Shown here piece after piece: positions 11,014-19,060 of a DNA stretch of 64,000 nucleotides; positions within the stretch are counted from its first letter, which is position 1; each line of letters opens with the position of its first letter. The notes under the pieces were generated by a model that did not search any database, was not told the origin of the DNA, and saw only the letters and a program-made list of their open reading frames with translations. The DNA comes from Ectobacillus panaciterrae DSM 19096 (GTDB lineage: Bacteria > Bacillota > Bacilli > Bacillales > Bacillaceae_G): assembly GCF_000430785.1 (NCBI RefSeq), contig NZ_AUMR01000003.1, positions 124,001 to 188,000 of the forward strand, in the 5' to 3' direction. Position numbers and translations under genes: made by a program.

Positions 11014-11652
11014 GTGATTATTCATATTTTAGCGGGGGGGCCGACGGATCATCATCCGGACTTAGCGCTCTATGAAAAGGAAGAGGTTGTTTGGGCGGCA
11101 GTAGATCGAGGGGTATATCATTTGCTTCAAAAAGGGATCGGCCCTTATGCTGCTTTTGGCGACTATGATTCCGTAACAGATGATGAACTTCAGTGGATGA
11201 AGCAGCAAACGAATTTGCAGATCGTTCCGAAAGAAAAAAACGAAACGGATTTAGAACTCGCCATTAACTGGGCGGTTTCGCAAAATCCGAAGTGTATTCG
11301 CATTTTTGGCGCGACTGGCGGGAGGCTGGATCATGCGCTTGCTAATGTGCAAATGCTCGTGAAGGGATTGCAAAAACCGATTGACATGCAATTGATAGAT
11401 CATAAAAATGAAATTACGTTGAAACGCGCAGGAACGTATTCTATTGCAAAAAGTGATGCATTTCCTTATGTTTCGTTTCTGCCCCTGACAGAAACGGTTA
11501 CAGGCATTACTCTCAACGGCTTTAAGTATCCGCTCTTAAAAAAAACAATTGAATGGGGCTCCACTCTTTGCATCAGCAATGAACTCGTCGAGGAAAAAGG
11601 TACTTTTTCATTTGCGACCGGCATATTAATGGTGATAAGAAGTACTGATTAA
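11014..11652 (+). CDS. thiN: Thiamine pyrophosphokinase
   Basis: Makes thiamine pyrophosphate from thiamine with ATP (YloS/ThiN family). Visible conserved segments are LAGGPTDHHPDL at the N-terminus, FGDYDSV near residue 48, EKNETDLELAINWA near residue 74 and GATGGRLDHALANV near residues 100-113 (active-site Asp and Arg/His). The start is a GTG at 11014 with SD GGGAG about 9 nt upstream; no ATG is closer. The length of 212 residues is normal. It lies between the rpe terminator and spoVM, as in B. subtilis. Confidence 0.93.
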   Translation: MIIHILAGGPTDHHPDLALYEKEEVVWAAVDRGVYHLLQKGIGPYAAFGDYDSVTDDELQWMKQQTNLQIVPKEKNETDLELAINWAVSQNPKCIRIFGATGGRLDHALANVQMLVKGLQKPIDMQLIDHKNEITLKRAGTYSIAKSDAFPYVSFLPLTETVTGITLNGFKYPLLKKTIEWGSTLCISNELVEEKGTFSFATGILMVIRSTD

Positions 11653-11706
11653 TCAAACTCTTTTCGACTATACATTATGACAGCAACGGGGAGTGGGAGG
11701 GAAACC

Positions 11707-11787
11707 ATGAGATTTTATACAATTAAATTGCCTAAGTTTCTTGGGGGACTTGTACGCGCTATGCTGAATACCTTTAAAAAGGGTTGA
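11707..11787 (+). CDS. spoVM: Stage V sporulation protein M (SpoVM), 26 residues
   Basis: Tiny amphipathic helix that binds the convex forespore membrane and anchors SpoIVA for coat and cortex assembly. The peptide is 26 residues, starts MRFYTIKLPKFLGG and ends RAMLNTFKKG; it differs from the B. subtilis peptide mainly near the C-terminus and keeps the helix-breaking Pro at position 9. A strong SD (GGGAGG) lies about 7 nt before the ATG. A sigma-E-like -10 (CTATACATT at 11668-11676) lies just upstream, in line with mother-cell expression, but I could not place a clear -35. A terminator follows immediately. Its presence says the organism sporulates. Confidence 0.95.
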   Translation: MRFYTIKLPKFLGGLVRAMLNTFKKG

Positions 11788-11818
11788 AAAAAGCACCATC
11801 TGCGGTGCTTTTTTCGTT
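11788..11818 (+). terminator. Intrinsic terminator after spoVM
   Basis: AGCACC at 11792-11797 pairs with GGTGCT at 11804-11809; the flanking A-run and T-run extend the stem, and T6 follows. A classical rho-independent terminator directly after the spoVM stop. Confidence 0.88.
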
Positions 11819-11825
11819 TTGATAT

Positions 11826-11990
11826 AGAAAAGCGGAGCCGGCTCGTTCAGCTCCCTCGTCAAAATGTTCTTCACCATTAAAGCCGCTTTTTGGCTTTATA
11901 TGGGGAAGGTTATTTTGGCGTTGGGAGCTAGCCGGAGGAGCTAGACATCAAGAAAAGCGGAACCTTCGAGGTGCAGAGCTGGCACGCCTC
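11826..11990 (+). repeat. Dispersed intergenic repeat cluster (copy A)
   Basis: Non-coding stretch between spoVM and rpmB built from degenerate units of the form AGAAAAGCGGAGCCGG...GAGCT(A/G)GACATCA. Units start near 11826 and 11951, and a unit tail GAGGAGCTAGACATCA lies at about 11936-11951. In between, AAAGCC at 11879-11884 can pair with GGCTTT at 11892-11897. The same words recur after fabG and, inverted, after ftsY. No reading frame crosses it. I take it as a member of a REP/BOX-like family of Bacillaceae; the exact borders are uncertain. Confidence 0.6.
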
Positions 11991-12002
11991 CAAATCTTCA
12001 AA

Positions 12003-12034
12003 TAAAAAAAGAGCCGTTGTTCGGCTCTTTTCTT
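12003..12034 (-). terminator. Intrinsic terminator after rpmB (bidirectional)
   Basis: AAAAAAAGAGCCG pairs with CGGCTCTTTT across a short TTGTT loop. Read on the - strand it lies 5 nt after the rpmB stop and ends in a U-run; it would also stop + strand transcripts from spoVM. Confidence 0.85.
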
Positions 12035-12038
12035 ATAA

Positions 12039-12227
12039 TTAAACGCGTTCTACTTTGCCGGATTTCAATGCTCTAGCAGAAACGTAAACACGTTTCACTT
12101 TACCGTTAATGACGATGCGAACTTTTTGAAGGTTAGCACCCCACTTACGCTTGTTCGCGTTCATAGCGTGAGAACGTGAGTTACCAGTGCGAGCTTTTCT
12201 ACCTGTGATTGCACATACACGAGCCAT
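12039..12227 (-). CDS. rpmB: 50S ribosomal protein L28
   Basis: Large-subunit ribosomal protein, 62 residues, starting [16 protein letters not shown] and rich in Lys and Arg. Only the first cysteine of the zinc-type L28 is present (CAITG without a partner Cys), so this is a zinc-independent form. SD AGGAGGGA lies 7 nt before the ATG. It is the only ribosomal protein gene on the - strand here and is divergent from asp23/yloU, the standard Bacillus arrangement. Confidence 0.95.
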   Translation of the reverse strand: MARVCAITGRKARTGNSRSHAMNANKRKWGANLQKVRIVINGKVKRVYVSARALKSGKVERV

Positions 12228-12306
12228 CTATATTTCCCTCCTAACTCTACGAAACATACCAATTTTTACATATCAGTCTCTAAAAAGATGCTGAAAACAC
12301 TACTAT

Positions 12307-12335
12307 AATTTAACACAAGTAGTAGGAGAATGCAA
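12307..12335 (-). promoter_or_regulatory. Probable sigma-A promoter of rpmB
   Basis: On the - strand, -35 TTGCAT (12330-12335) and -10 TAAATT (12307-12312) are 17 nt apart, about 80 nt upstream of the rpmB ATG. Both boxes match 4 of 6 consensus bases, so this is a reasonable but unproven assignment. Confidence 0.4.
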
Positions 12336-12367
12336 CAGCCTTGAAAAAAGAAATCAAGAAAAATTAC

Positions 12368-12399
12368 TTGACATAGCATAATGTGCTATGTTGTATAAT
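12368..12399 (+). promoter_or_regulatory. Promoter of asp23/yloU with 20-bp spacer and internal inverted repeat
   Basis: Perfect consensus hexamers TTGACA (12368-12373) and TATAAT (12394-12399) are separated by 20 bp instead of 17. An 8-bp inverted repeat ACATAGCA-N5-TGCTATGT (12371-12391) fills the spacer. A perfect -35/-10 pair at 19-20 bp with dyad symmetry between them is the layout of MerR-family-controlled promoters. The rest of the 319-nt gap (12228-12546) is the rpmB leader on the left and, on the right, an untranslated leader with a hairpin AGGGAAA/TTTCCCT (12459-12478). Confidence 0.6.
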
Positions 12400-12546
12400 A
12401 ACAATGGATTATTTTGTTCATCATAGGGATAAAGTGTTACCGGGATTGATTTTATTTAAGGGAAATGGAATTTTCCCTGCAAACAGTATATGATAGTGAT
12501 ATAAGTAGTCTAGCTCACTTTGACTATAACCAAAGGGGGAACATAT

Positions 12547-12909
12547 ATGTCAATCGAAATTAAAACGCAGTACGGTCAAATTGATATTAGTACAGATGTC
12601 ATCGCGACGATTGCAGGCGGCGCTGCGGTAGACTGCTACGGTATCGTAGGGATGGCTTCAAAAAATCAGTTGAAAGACGGAATAACGGAAATCCTCAGAA
12701 AAGAAAACTTCACACGCGGAGTAATTGTTCGTAATGAAAACGATGAAGTACATATTGACATGTATATTATTGTGAGCTATGGTACAAAAATCTCGGAAGT
12801 GGCGCACAACGTCCAAACAAAGGTGAAGTATACATTAGACCAAACTGTAGGACTTGCAGTGGATTCTGTAAACATTTATGTACAAGGCGTTAAAGTAACG
12901 AACTTGTGA
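12547..12909 (+). CDS. yloU: Asp23/Gls24-family envelope stress protein (YloU)
   Basis: Small DUF322/Asp23 protein, 120 residues, starting MSIEIKTQYGQIDISTDV. Family members in Staphylococcus and Bacillus attach to the membrane via partners and respond to envelope or alkaline stress; the exact role is not known. Conserved IAGGAAVDCYGIVGM and the C-terminal VNIYVQGVKV are visible. The ATG at 12547 is preceded by AAAGGGGGA; the in-frame ATG 27 nt earlier sits before that SD and is unlikely. It is followed after 23 nt by the DhaL-DegV gene, an arrangement conserved in Firmicutes. Confidence 0.9.
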   Translation: MSIEIKTQYGQIDISTDVIATIAGGAAVDCYGIVGMASKNQLKDGITEILRKENFTRGVIVRNENDEVHIDMYIIVSYGTKISEVAHNVQTKVKYTLDQTVGLAVDSVNIYVQGVKVTNL

Positions 12910-12932
12910 TGTGCGAGTAAGGAGGAAGGTCA

Positions 12933-14612
12933 GTGTCAATCAAGCAAATTGATGGAAAGCGTTTAGCGCAAATGATTATTCAAGGAGCGAATAATCTCAC
13001 AAACAACGTAAAGCTAGTTGATGCTCTAAACGTTTTTCCTGTTCCAGACGGCGATACCGGTACAAACATGAATTTGTCTATGACTTCAGGAGCACGGGAG
13101 GTAAAAAATAATATTTCCGACCATGCTGGGAAAGTGGGCGCCAGTCTTGCAAAAGGACTGCTAATGGGGGCACGTGGAAATTCAGGCGTTATTTTATCCC
13201 AATTGTTCCGCGGGCTTTCAAAATCCATTGAACAAAAGGCAGTGCTGACAACAGCGGATTTTGCACAAGGATTAGAAGCGGGTGTAGAAACAGCGTATAA
13301 AGCCGTTATGAAACCGATTGAAGGAACGATTTTAACTGTTGCAAAAGATACAGCAAAAAGAGCGGCGGTCATTGCAAAAAAGCAGGATGACTTTGTACTG
13401 TTTATGGAAGAAGTCGTAAAGGAAGCAAATGCTTCGTTAAACCGTACGCCGGATTTGCTTCCTGTATTAAAGCAAGTAGGTGTCGTAGACAGCGGCGGTA
13501 AAGGACTTTGTGTCGTATATGAAGGATTTTTGGCTGATCTAAAAGGCGAAACCATTGCATCTAACGTTCCTCAACCTGCAATGGAGCAATTGGTGAAAAT
13601 GGAGCACCGCAACGTGCAAAGCCAGCTTAGCACAGAAGATATCCAGTACGGCTATTGTACGGAGTTTATGGTGAAATTTGATGAAGATAAGCTGAAAAAC
13701 AATCCGTTCTCAGAAGAGAAATTTCGTAATGACATTAGTGCGTATGGAGATTCCTTGCTGGTTGTTGCTGACGACGAAATCGTAAAGGTTCATATTCACG
13801 CCGAGCATCCTGGCGACGCGATGAACTACGGACAGCGCTACGGAAGTCTAATCAACATTAAAGTAGAAAACATGCGTGAACAGCACACGCATCTTTTATA
13901 TGACGAAGAAGAAGTGATGCAGGCTGAGCAAGCAACGCGCGCGCCAAAAGAAAAACAGCCGTATGGAATCGTTACGGTAGCAATGGGTTCCGGCATTAAG
14001 ACATTGTTTGAAAGCATCGGCGCTACAGAAGTAATTGAAGGCGGCCAAACAATGAATCCGAGCACGGAGGACATTGTAAAAGCGATTGAAGATGCGAATG
14101 CAGAGAAAGTCATTATTTTGCCGAACAACAGCAATATCGTGATGGCAGCGCAGCAAGCGGCATCTGTTGTAAATGGAGATGTAGTTGTCGTTCCATCGAA
14201 AACGGTTCCTCAAGGTATGGCAGCAATCTTAGCATTTAATCCGTCTGCTGGGCTTGAAGAAAATGCTGAAGCTATGAAGGAAGCTTTATCCCATGTGAAA
14301 ACGGGACAAATCACGTACGCTGTGCGTGATACGCAAATGGATGGCATTGAAATTAAAAAGGACGACTTCATGGGTATTTCCGAAAGTAAAATCGTTGCGA
14401 CAGATGCAAATAAGCTGGAAGCATCGAAAAAACTATTGCGTCAAATGATTGATGAAGATTCTGAAATTTTAACGATTTTACAAGGCGAAGATGTTGCAAA
14501 TGAGGAAATAGACGAACTGCAAGCCTTTGTAGAAGAAATGTTTGAGGATGTAGAAGTAGAGGTTTACAAAGGAAATCAGCCGTTGTATTCCTTTATTTTC
14601 TCCGTTGAATAA
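12933..14612 (+). CDS. fakA: DhaL/DegV-like fatty acid kinase subunit FakA (YloV)
   Basis: Kinase subunit that phosphorylates exogenous fatty acids delivered by a DegV-type FakB binding protein, feeding PlsX/PlsY phospholipid synthesis. The N-terminal DhaL (dihydroxyacetone kinase L-like) domain shows VPDGDTGTNM near residue 37 (Mg/ATP Asp ligands) and GARGNSGVILSQLFRG. The C-terminal half is a FakA-type middle and DegV-like region. Start is a GTG at 12933 with SD AAGGAGGAAGG. 559 residues, normal for YloV. The function rests on characterised S. aureus FakA; FakB is not in this window. Confidence 0.88.
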   Translation: MSIKQIDGKRLAQMIIQGANNLTNNVKLVDALNVFPVPDGDTGTNMNLSMTSGAREVKNNISDHAGKVGASLAKGLLMGARGNSGVILSQLFRGLSKSIEQKAVLTTADFAQGLEAGVETAYKAVMKPIEGTILTVAKDTAKRAAVIAKKQDDFVLFMEEVVKEANASLNRTPDLLPVLKQVGVVDSGGKGLCVVYEGFLADLKGETIASNVPQPAMEQLVKMEHRNVQSQLSTEDIQYGYCTEFMVKFDEDKLKNNPFSEEKFRNDISAYGDSLLVVADDEIVKVHIHAEHPGDAMNYGQRYGSLINIKVENMREQHTHLLYDEEEVMQAEQATRAPKEKQPYGIVTVAMGSGIKTLFESIGATEVIEGGQTMNPSTEDIVKAIEDANAEKVIILPNNSNIVMAAQQAASVVNGDVVVVPSKTVPQGMAAILAFNPSAGLEENAEAMKEALSHVKTGQITYAVRDTQMDGIEIKKDDFMGISESKIVATDANKLEASKKLLRQMIDEDSEILTILQGEDVANEEIDELQAFVEEMFEDVEVEVYKGNQPLYSFIFSVE

Positions 14613-14621
14613 TGACAGAAG

Positions 14622-14653
14622 GTCTTTCCCTATAACGGGAAAGACTTTTTTTA
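14622..14653 (+). terminator. Intrinsic terminator after fakA
   Basis: GTCTTTCCC (14622-14630) pairs with GGGAAAGAC (14637-14645), 6-nt loop, then T7. Ends the asp23-fakA unit. Confidence 0.88.
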
Positions 14654-14721
14654 TGTTTTACAGTTAACAAAGTAAAGGTTTAGCTATATACTTATATACG
14701 AACTCAGAGTATGTTTTGTGG

Positions 14722-14735
14722 AGAAAGCGTTTTCA
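14722..14735 (+). promoter_or_regulatory. cre-like site (CcpA) upstream of sdaAB
   Basis: AGAAAGCGTTTTCA at 14722-14735 matches the catabolite-responsive element core GAAARCGYTTTC, with only the first T of TGAAA changed. It lies about 50 nt before the sdaAB ATG, where a promoter would be. This suggests glucose control of serine deamination. Seen by eye only. Confidence 0.55.
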
Positions 14736-14785
14736 AAGGCGTATAAATTTTCTAAACATTCATTCACAGCAGGGGAGGAAAAACA

Positions 14786-15448
14786 ATGAAATATAAATCT
14801 GTATTTGATATAATCGGTCCCGTTATGATTGGACCTTCAAGTTCCCATACAGCTGGTGCGGCCCGTATCGGCCGAGTAGCACGTACATTGTTCGAGAAGC
14901 AGCCTGAAAAAGTGAACGTATCTTTCTATGGTTCCTTTGCCCAAACATATAAAGGCCATGGAACTGATGTTGCGATTATCGGAGGAATTTTGGACTTTGA
15001 CACATACGACCCGCGTATTCCAAATTCTATTAAATTAGCAGAACAAGCGGGCATAGATATTACATTTATTGAAGAAGATGCTGTTACAGACCACCCGAAT
15101 ACGGCGCGTATTTGGATGACAGACGGAACAAAACAATTAGAAGTAGTAGGTATTTCTATCGGAGGCGGGAAAATTGAAATTACAGAGCTAAATGGTTTTG
15201 AACTAAAGCTGAGCGGTGCACATCCTGCCATTTTAGTCGTTCATGATGACAAATACGGGGCAATCTCTTCTGTAACGAACATTTTAGCGAAATACCGCAT
15301 TAATATCGGGCATATGGAAGTGGCGCGTAAAGAGGTGGGAAAAACGGCACTTATGGTAATAGAAGTAGACCAGAATATTGAAGAGGGCGTTATTCGTGAA
15401 ATTCAATCATCGCCCAATATTATCCAAGTCACTCGTATGGTAGAATAA
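14786..15448 (+). CDS. sdaAB: L-serine dehydratase, iron-sulfur-dependent, beta subunit
   Basis: Beta subunit of the two-protein [4Fe-4S] L-serine deaminase, converting serine to pyruvate and ammonia. It starts MKYKSVFDIIGPVMIGPSSS; GPSSSHTAGAARIG near residues 11-24 is the family signature. A C-terminal ACT domain (about residues 148-220) probably senses an amino acid. 220 residues, normal. SD GGGGAGG precedes the ATG. sdaAA follows after 14 nt. Confidence 0.94.
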   Translation: MKYKSVFDIIGPVMIGPSSSHTAGAARIGRVARTLFEKQPEKVNVSFYGSFAQTYKGHGTDVAIIGGILDFDTYDPRIPNSIKLAEQAGIDITFIEEDAVTDHPNTARIWMTDGTKQLEVVGISIGGGKIEITELNGFELKLSGAHPAILVVHDDKYGAISSVTNILAKYRINIGHMEVARKEVGKTALMVIEVDQNIEEGVIREIQSSPNIIQVTRMVE

Positions 15449-15462
15449 AAGGAGGCGCAGCA

Positions 15463-16344
15463 ATGTTTCGAAATGTAGCAGAACTTGTAGAATTGGCGGA
15501 AAGTAAAAGAGTTAAAATTGCTGAGATTATGATTCAGCAAGAAATGCGAGTAACCGGCCTGTCCCGTGAAGCAGTCATCGGCAAAATGGGTCAAAATTTA
15601 ACAGTCATGGAGCAAGCGGTAGAGCGCGGTCTTCAAGGCGTTCATTCTGTATCCGGATTGACAGGTGGAGATGCGGTATTGTTACAAAATTACATCCAGA
15701 GCGGCAAGGCGCTGTGCGGCGATTTGATTTTAGATGCGGTAAGCAAAGCTGTGGCAACAAATGAAGTGAACGCAGCAATGGGGACCATCTGTGCCACTCC
15801 GACAGCCGGCTCGGCCGGTGTCGTGCCGGGAACGTTATTTGCCGTAAGAAACAAACTGAATCCGACGCGCGAGCAGATGATCGAATTTTTATTTACAGCA
15901 GGGGCATTTGGATTTGTCGTAGCAAACAATGCCTCCATCTCCGGCGCTGCCGGAGGATGTCAAGCAGAAGTAGGATCTGCAAGCGGTATGGCGGCGGCGG
16001 CTATTGCAGAGATGGCTGGAGGCACGCCGAGTCAGGCGGCGGAAGCGATGGCGATTACGTTGAAAAATATGCTTGGTCTTGTATGTGACCCGGTTGCCGG
16101 ACTTGTTGAAGTGCCATGCGTAAAACGAAACGCGATGGGAGCCGCAAACGCGATGGTGGCAGCCGATATGGCGCTTGCAGGAATTACAAGCCGAATTCCA
16201 TGCGACGAGGTGATTGATGCAATGTATAAAATTGGACAAACTATGCCTGTAGCATTGCGAGAAACAGCACAAGGGGGATTGGCGGCTACACCGACAGGGC
16301 GTGAACTTGAAGCGAAAATATTTGGTGTGTCGCTGAATAAGTGA
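15463..16344 (+). CDS. sdaAA: L-serine dehydratase, iron-sulfur-dependent, alpha subunit
   Basis: Catalytic alpha subunit that carries the [4Fe-4S] cluster. Candidate cluster cysteines are in AAGGCQAEVGSA near residue 166 and CDPVAGLVEVPC near residues 207-218, as in other family members. ATPTAGSAG near residue 108 is conserved. 293 residues. SD AAGGAGG lies before the ATG at 15463. The TGA at 16342-16344 overlaps the GTG start of recG, so transcription and translation continue into recG. Confidence 0.94.
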   Translation: MFRNVAELVELAESKRVKIAEIMIQQEMRVTGLSREAVIGKMGQNLTVMEQAVERGLQGVHSVSGLTGGDAVLLQNYIQSGKALCGDLILDAVSKAVATNEVNAAMGTICATPTAGSAGVVPGTLFAVRNKLNPTREQMIEFLFTAGAFGFVVANNASISGAAGGCQAEVGSASGMAAAAIAEMAGGTPSQAAEAMAITLKNMLGLVCDPVAGLVEVPCVKRNAMGAANAMVAADMALAGITSRIPCDEVIDAMYKIGQTMPVALRETAQGGLAATPTGRELEAKIFGVSLNK

Positions 16345-18383
16345 GCTGGCAAGAAGCTGTAACAAATGTTAAGGGGATTGGGGAAGAGACAGCGTTGCTG
16401 CTTAATGATATGGGAATTTTCACTGTGCAGGATTTGCTTGAGCATTTTCCGTACCGCTATGAAGACTATTCCATGAAAGATTTAGCTGAAGTCAAGCATG
16501 AGGAGCGCGTAACGGTAGAGGGGAAGGTTCATAGCTTTCCTGTTTTGCAATATTACGGCAAGAAGAAATCGCGCCTTACGTTTCGTGTATTAGTTGGACG
16601 GTATTTAATTAACGCTGTTTGCTTTAACCGGCCGTACTACAAAGAGAAAGTGAAAATGGATGAAACAGTGACCGTTACAGGAAAATGGGATCAGCATAGG
16701 CAAACGATTTCTGTTTCCGATGTGCACTTTGGACCGTTCGTCAGACAGCAGGAAATAGAGCCTGTTTATTCCGTTAAAGGAAAATTGACGGTCAAGCAGC
16801 TGCGCCGGTATATTTCACAGGCTTTGCAGCAATACGGGACGCAAATGGAGGACCCTTTGCCGGAAGGGTTGCTGCAGCGATATAAGTTGCAGCAGCGCTT
16901 TAAAGCCTTACGCGCGCTTCATTTGCCGCTTGGACAAGAGGATGTGAAGCAAGCAAGACGGCGTTTTGTTTATGAAGAGTTTTTCTTGTTTCAGCTGAAA
17001 ATGCAGGCGCTCCGCAAAGTGCAGCGGGAGCATTCCATCGGTACAGTCAAAAGCTTTATAAAGCAGGATTTAGATACGTTTACAAGATCTCTGCCGTTTC
17101 CGCTGACAGGAGCACAGCAGCGGGTCGTTTCAGAGATTGTAAAAGATCTTACATCCCCCTATCGAATGAATCGTTTATTACAGGGAGATGTAGGGTCGGG
17201 AAAAACAGTCGTAGCAGCAATTGGCTTATATGCTGCCAAGCTTTCCGGTTATCAGGGCGCTCTTATGGTTCCGACTGAAATTTTGGCAGAGCAGCATTAT
17301 CAGTCGCTTCAAGCCATATTTGAAGCATTCGATGTAAAGATAGAGCTTCTGACAAGCTCGGTAAAGGGAGTACGGCGCCGGGACATTTTAGAGCGTCTTG
17401 CAGTGGGAGATGTCGATATTCTTGTTGGAACGCACGCGCTCATTCAAGATGAAGTAAACTTCCATCGGCTCGGTCTCGTAATCACAGACGAACAGCATCG
17501 GTTTGGGGTTGCACAGCGTCGCGTTCTAAGAGAGAAGGGCGAAAATCCTGACGTACTCTTTATGACAGCTACACCGATTCCTCGTACCCTTGCTATAACG
17601 GCCTTTGGAGAAATGGATGTATCGGTAATTGATGAGATGCCTGCCGGGCGGAAGGTTATTGAAACATATTGGGCAAAGCATGATATGTTTGAACGCGTGC
17701 TTTCATTTGCGGAAAAAGAAATGAAAAAAGGGCGTCAGGCATACGTCATTTGTCCGCTTATTGAAGAGTCTGAAAAGCTCGATGTGCAAAATGCAATTGA
17801 TTTGCACAGCATGCTGACATACCACTTTAAGGATAAGTTTCAAGTCGGTCTCATGCATGGGCGGCTGTCCTCGCAAGAAAAAGAAGAGGTGATGAGACAG
17901 TTTGGCGACAATGAAGTGCAAGTTCTTGTTTCTACAACTGTTGTGGAGGTTGGCGTGAACGTACCGAATGCGACTGTTATGATCATATACGATGCAGAAC
18001 GCTTTGGGCTTTCGCAGCTCCATCAGCTGCGCGGCCGCGTCGGGCGGGGGAGCGAGCAATCTTACTGCATTTTAATTGCTGACCCGAAGTCAGAGGTTGG
18101 AAAAGAACGCATGCGTATTATGACGGAAACAAACGACGGATTTGTACTTTCAGAAAAAGACTTAGAGCTGCGTGGGCCGGGTGATTTTTTCGGCAGCAAA
18201 CAAAGCGGTTTGCCGGAATTTAAAGTGGCTGACATGGTTCATGACTATCGAGCGTTGGAAACTGCAAGAAGCGACGCCGCGCTGCTTGTTGAATCGCGTG
18301 CTTTCTGGGAGGAACCACAATACGCGCACTTGCGCCGCTATTTAGATGATACAGGTGTGTTTCAAGGAGAGAAGCTGGATTAA
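16341..18383 (+). CDS. recG: ATP-dependent DNA helicase RecG
   Basis: Branched-DNA helicase for fork reversal and recombination. An N-terminal wedge/OB domain (about 60-150) is followed by helicase motifs: Walker A LLQGDVGSGKTVVA near residue 280, Walker B DEQH near residue 383 (the RecG DEQH variant), TATPIPRT near residue 412, and motif VI QLRGRVGRG near residue 560. 680 residues, normal. I take the GTG at 16341 as start, overlapping the sdaAA stop; the early KGIGEETALLLNDMGI aligns with other RecG N-termini. A terminator follows. Confidence 0.94.
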   Translation: MSWQEAVTNVKGIGEETALLLNDMGIFTVQDLLEHFPYRYEDYSMKDLAEVKHEERVTVEGKVHSFPVLQYYGKKKSRLTFRVLVGRYLINAVCFNRPYYKEKVKMDETVTVTGKWDQHRQTISVSDVHFGPFVRQQEIEPVYSVKGKLTVKQLRRYISQALQQYGTQMEDPLPEGLLQRYKLQQRFKALRALHLPLGQEDVKQARRRFVYEEFFLFQLKMQALRKVQREHSIGTVKSFIKQDLDTFTRSLPFPLTGAQQRVVSEIVKDLTSPYRMNRLLQGDVGSGKTVVAAIGLYAAKLSGYQGALMVPTEILAEQHYQSLQAIFEAFDVKIELLTSSVKGVRRRDILERLAVGDVDILVGTHALIQDEVNFHRLGLVITDEQHRFGVAQRRVLREKGENPDVLFMTATPIPRTLAITAFGEMDVSVIDEMPAGRKVIETYWAKHDMFERVLSFAEKEMKKGRQAYVICPLIEESEKLDVQNAIDLHSMLTYHFKDKFQVGLMHGRLSSQEKEEVMRQFGDNEVQVLVSTTVVEVGVNVPNATVMIIYDAERFGLSQLHQLRGRVGRGSEQSYCILIADPKSEVGKERMRIMTETNDGFVLSEKDLELRGPGDFFGSKQSGLPEFKVADMVHDYRALETARSDAALLVESRAFWEEPQYAHLRRYLDDTGVFQGEKLD

Positions 18384-18424
18384 TAAAGCAGAGGCAGCAA
18401 ATTTTTTGTTGCATTCTGCTTTTA
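18384..18424 (+). terminator. Intrinsic terminator after recG
   Basis: AAAGCAGA pairs with TCTGCTTT, with an inner GCAGCAA/TTGTTGC pairing. The descending arm overlaps the -35 of the fapR promoter. Confidence 0.7.
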
Positions 18425-18458
18425 TTGCTTATATACTACTGTTAGTACCTAGTCATAA
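18409..18458 (+). promoter_or_regulatory. fapR promoter with FapR operator
   Basis: -35 TTGCAT (18409-18414) and -10 TATACT (18432-18437) are 17 nt apart. Directly downstream, TTAGTACCTAGTCATAA (18442-18458) matches the known FapR box (ATTAGTACCTAGTCTTAATT in B. subtilis) in all core positions. It would place fapR-plsX-fabD-fabG under malonyl-CoA-relieved repression by FapR itself. Confidence 0.88.
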
Positions 18459-18478
18459 ATCGGAAGGTGCACGAAAGA

Positions 18479-19060
18479 ATGAGAAGAAATAAAAAAGAGA
18501 GGCAACGCCTACTACAAGAAACAATTCAGGGAAACCCATTTATTACAGATGAAGAGCTGGCAGAAAAATTTCAAGTCAGCATTCAAACGGTTCGCTTAGA
18601 TCGATTAGAGCTATCCATTCCTGAATTAAGAGAACGCATAAAAAACGTTGCTGCAAAGCAATTTGAAGAAGATGTGAAATCATTACCCCTTGAAGAGGTT
18701 GTTGGGGAAATTATTGATATAGAGCTTGACAGTCATGCAATCTCCATCTTCTATGTGAAAGAGGAGCATGTGTTCACGCGAAACGGCATTGCCCGCGGAC
18801 ATCATTTGTTTGCACAAGCGAACTCGCTGGCGGTAGCGGTCATTGATGAAGAAATAGTCCTGACAGCTAAAGCGAACATTCAATATGTTCGTCCTGTTCA
18901 TTTACATGAACGCGTTGTCGCTAAAGCGAAAGTAACAGACGTTGACAATAACGAAGGCAGAACGGTTGTGAAAGTAACGAGTTTTGTCGGAAGCGAAATC
19001 GTATTTACCGGAACGTTCAAAATGCATAGATCCAAAAGTGAGGAAGGTAACAGCTTATGA
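18479..19060 (+). CDS. fapR: Transcription factor FapR, fatty acid and phospholipid regulator
   Basis: Repressor of fatty acid and phospholipid genes, released by malonyl-CoA. The N-terminal DeoR-like helix-turn-helix (about residues 18-43, [20 protein letters not shown]) is joined by an amphipathic helix to a hot-dog thioesterase-like effector domain with [19 protein letters not shown]. 193 residues from the ATG at 18479, which has SD GGAAGGTG 9 nt upstream and matches the MRRNKxERQ start of homologues; the GTG at 18467 lies inside the SD and is rejected. It overlaps plsX by 4 nt and has its own operator upstream. Confidence 0.95.
   Translation: MRRNKKERQRLLQETIQGNPFITDEELAEKFQVSIQTVRLDRLELSIPELRERIKNVAAKQFEEDVKSLPLEEVVGEIIDIELDSHAISIFYVKEEHVFTRNGIARGHHLFAQANSLAVAVIDEEIVLTAKANIQYVRPVHLHERVVAKAKVTDVDNNEGRTVVKVTSFVGSEIVFTGTFKMHRSKSEEGNSL

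Noticed and set aside
12391-12396. TTGTAT as the -10 of asp23 with a normal 17-bp spacer
   Set aside because: Only 3 of 6 matches, while a perfect TATAAT lies 3 nt further.
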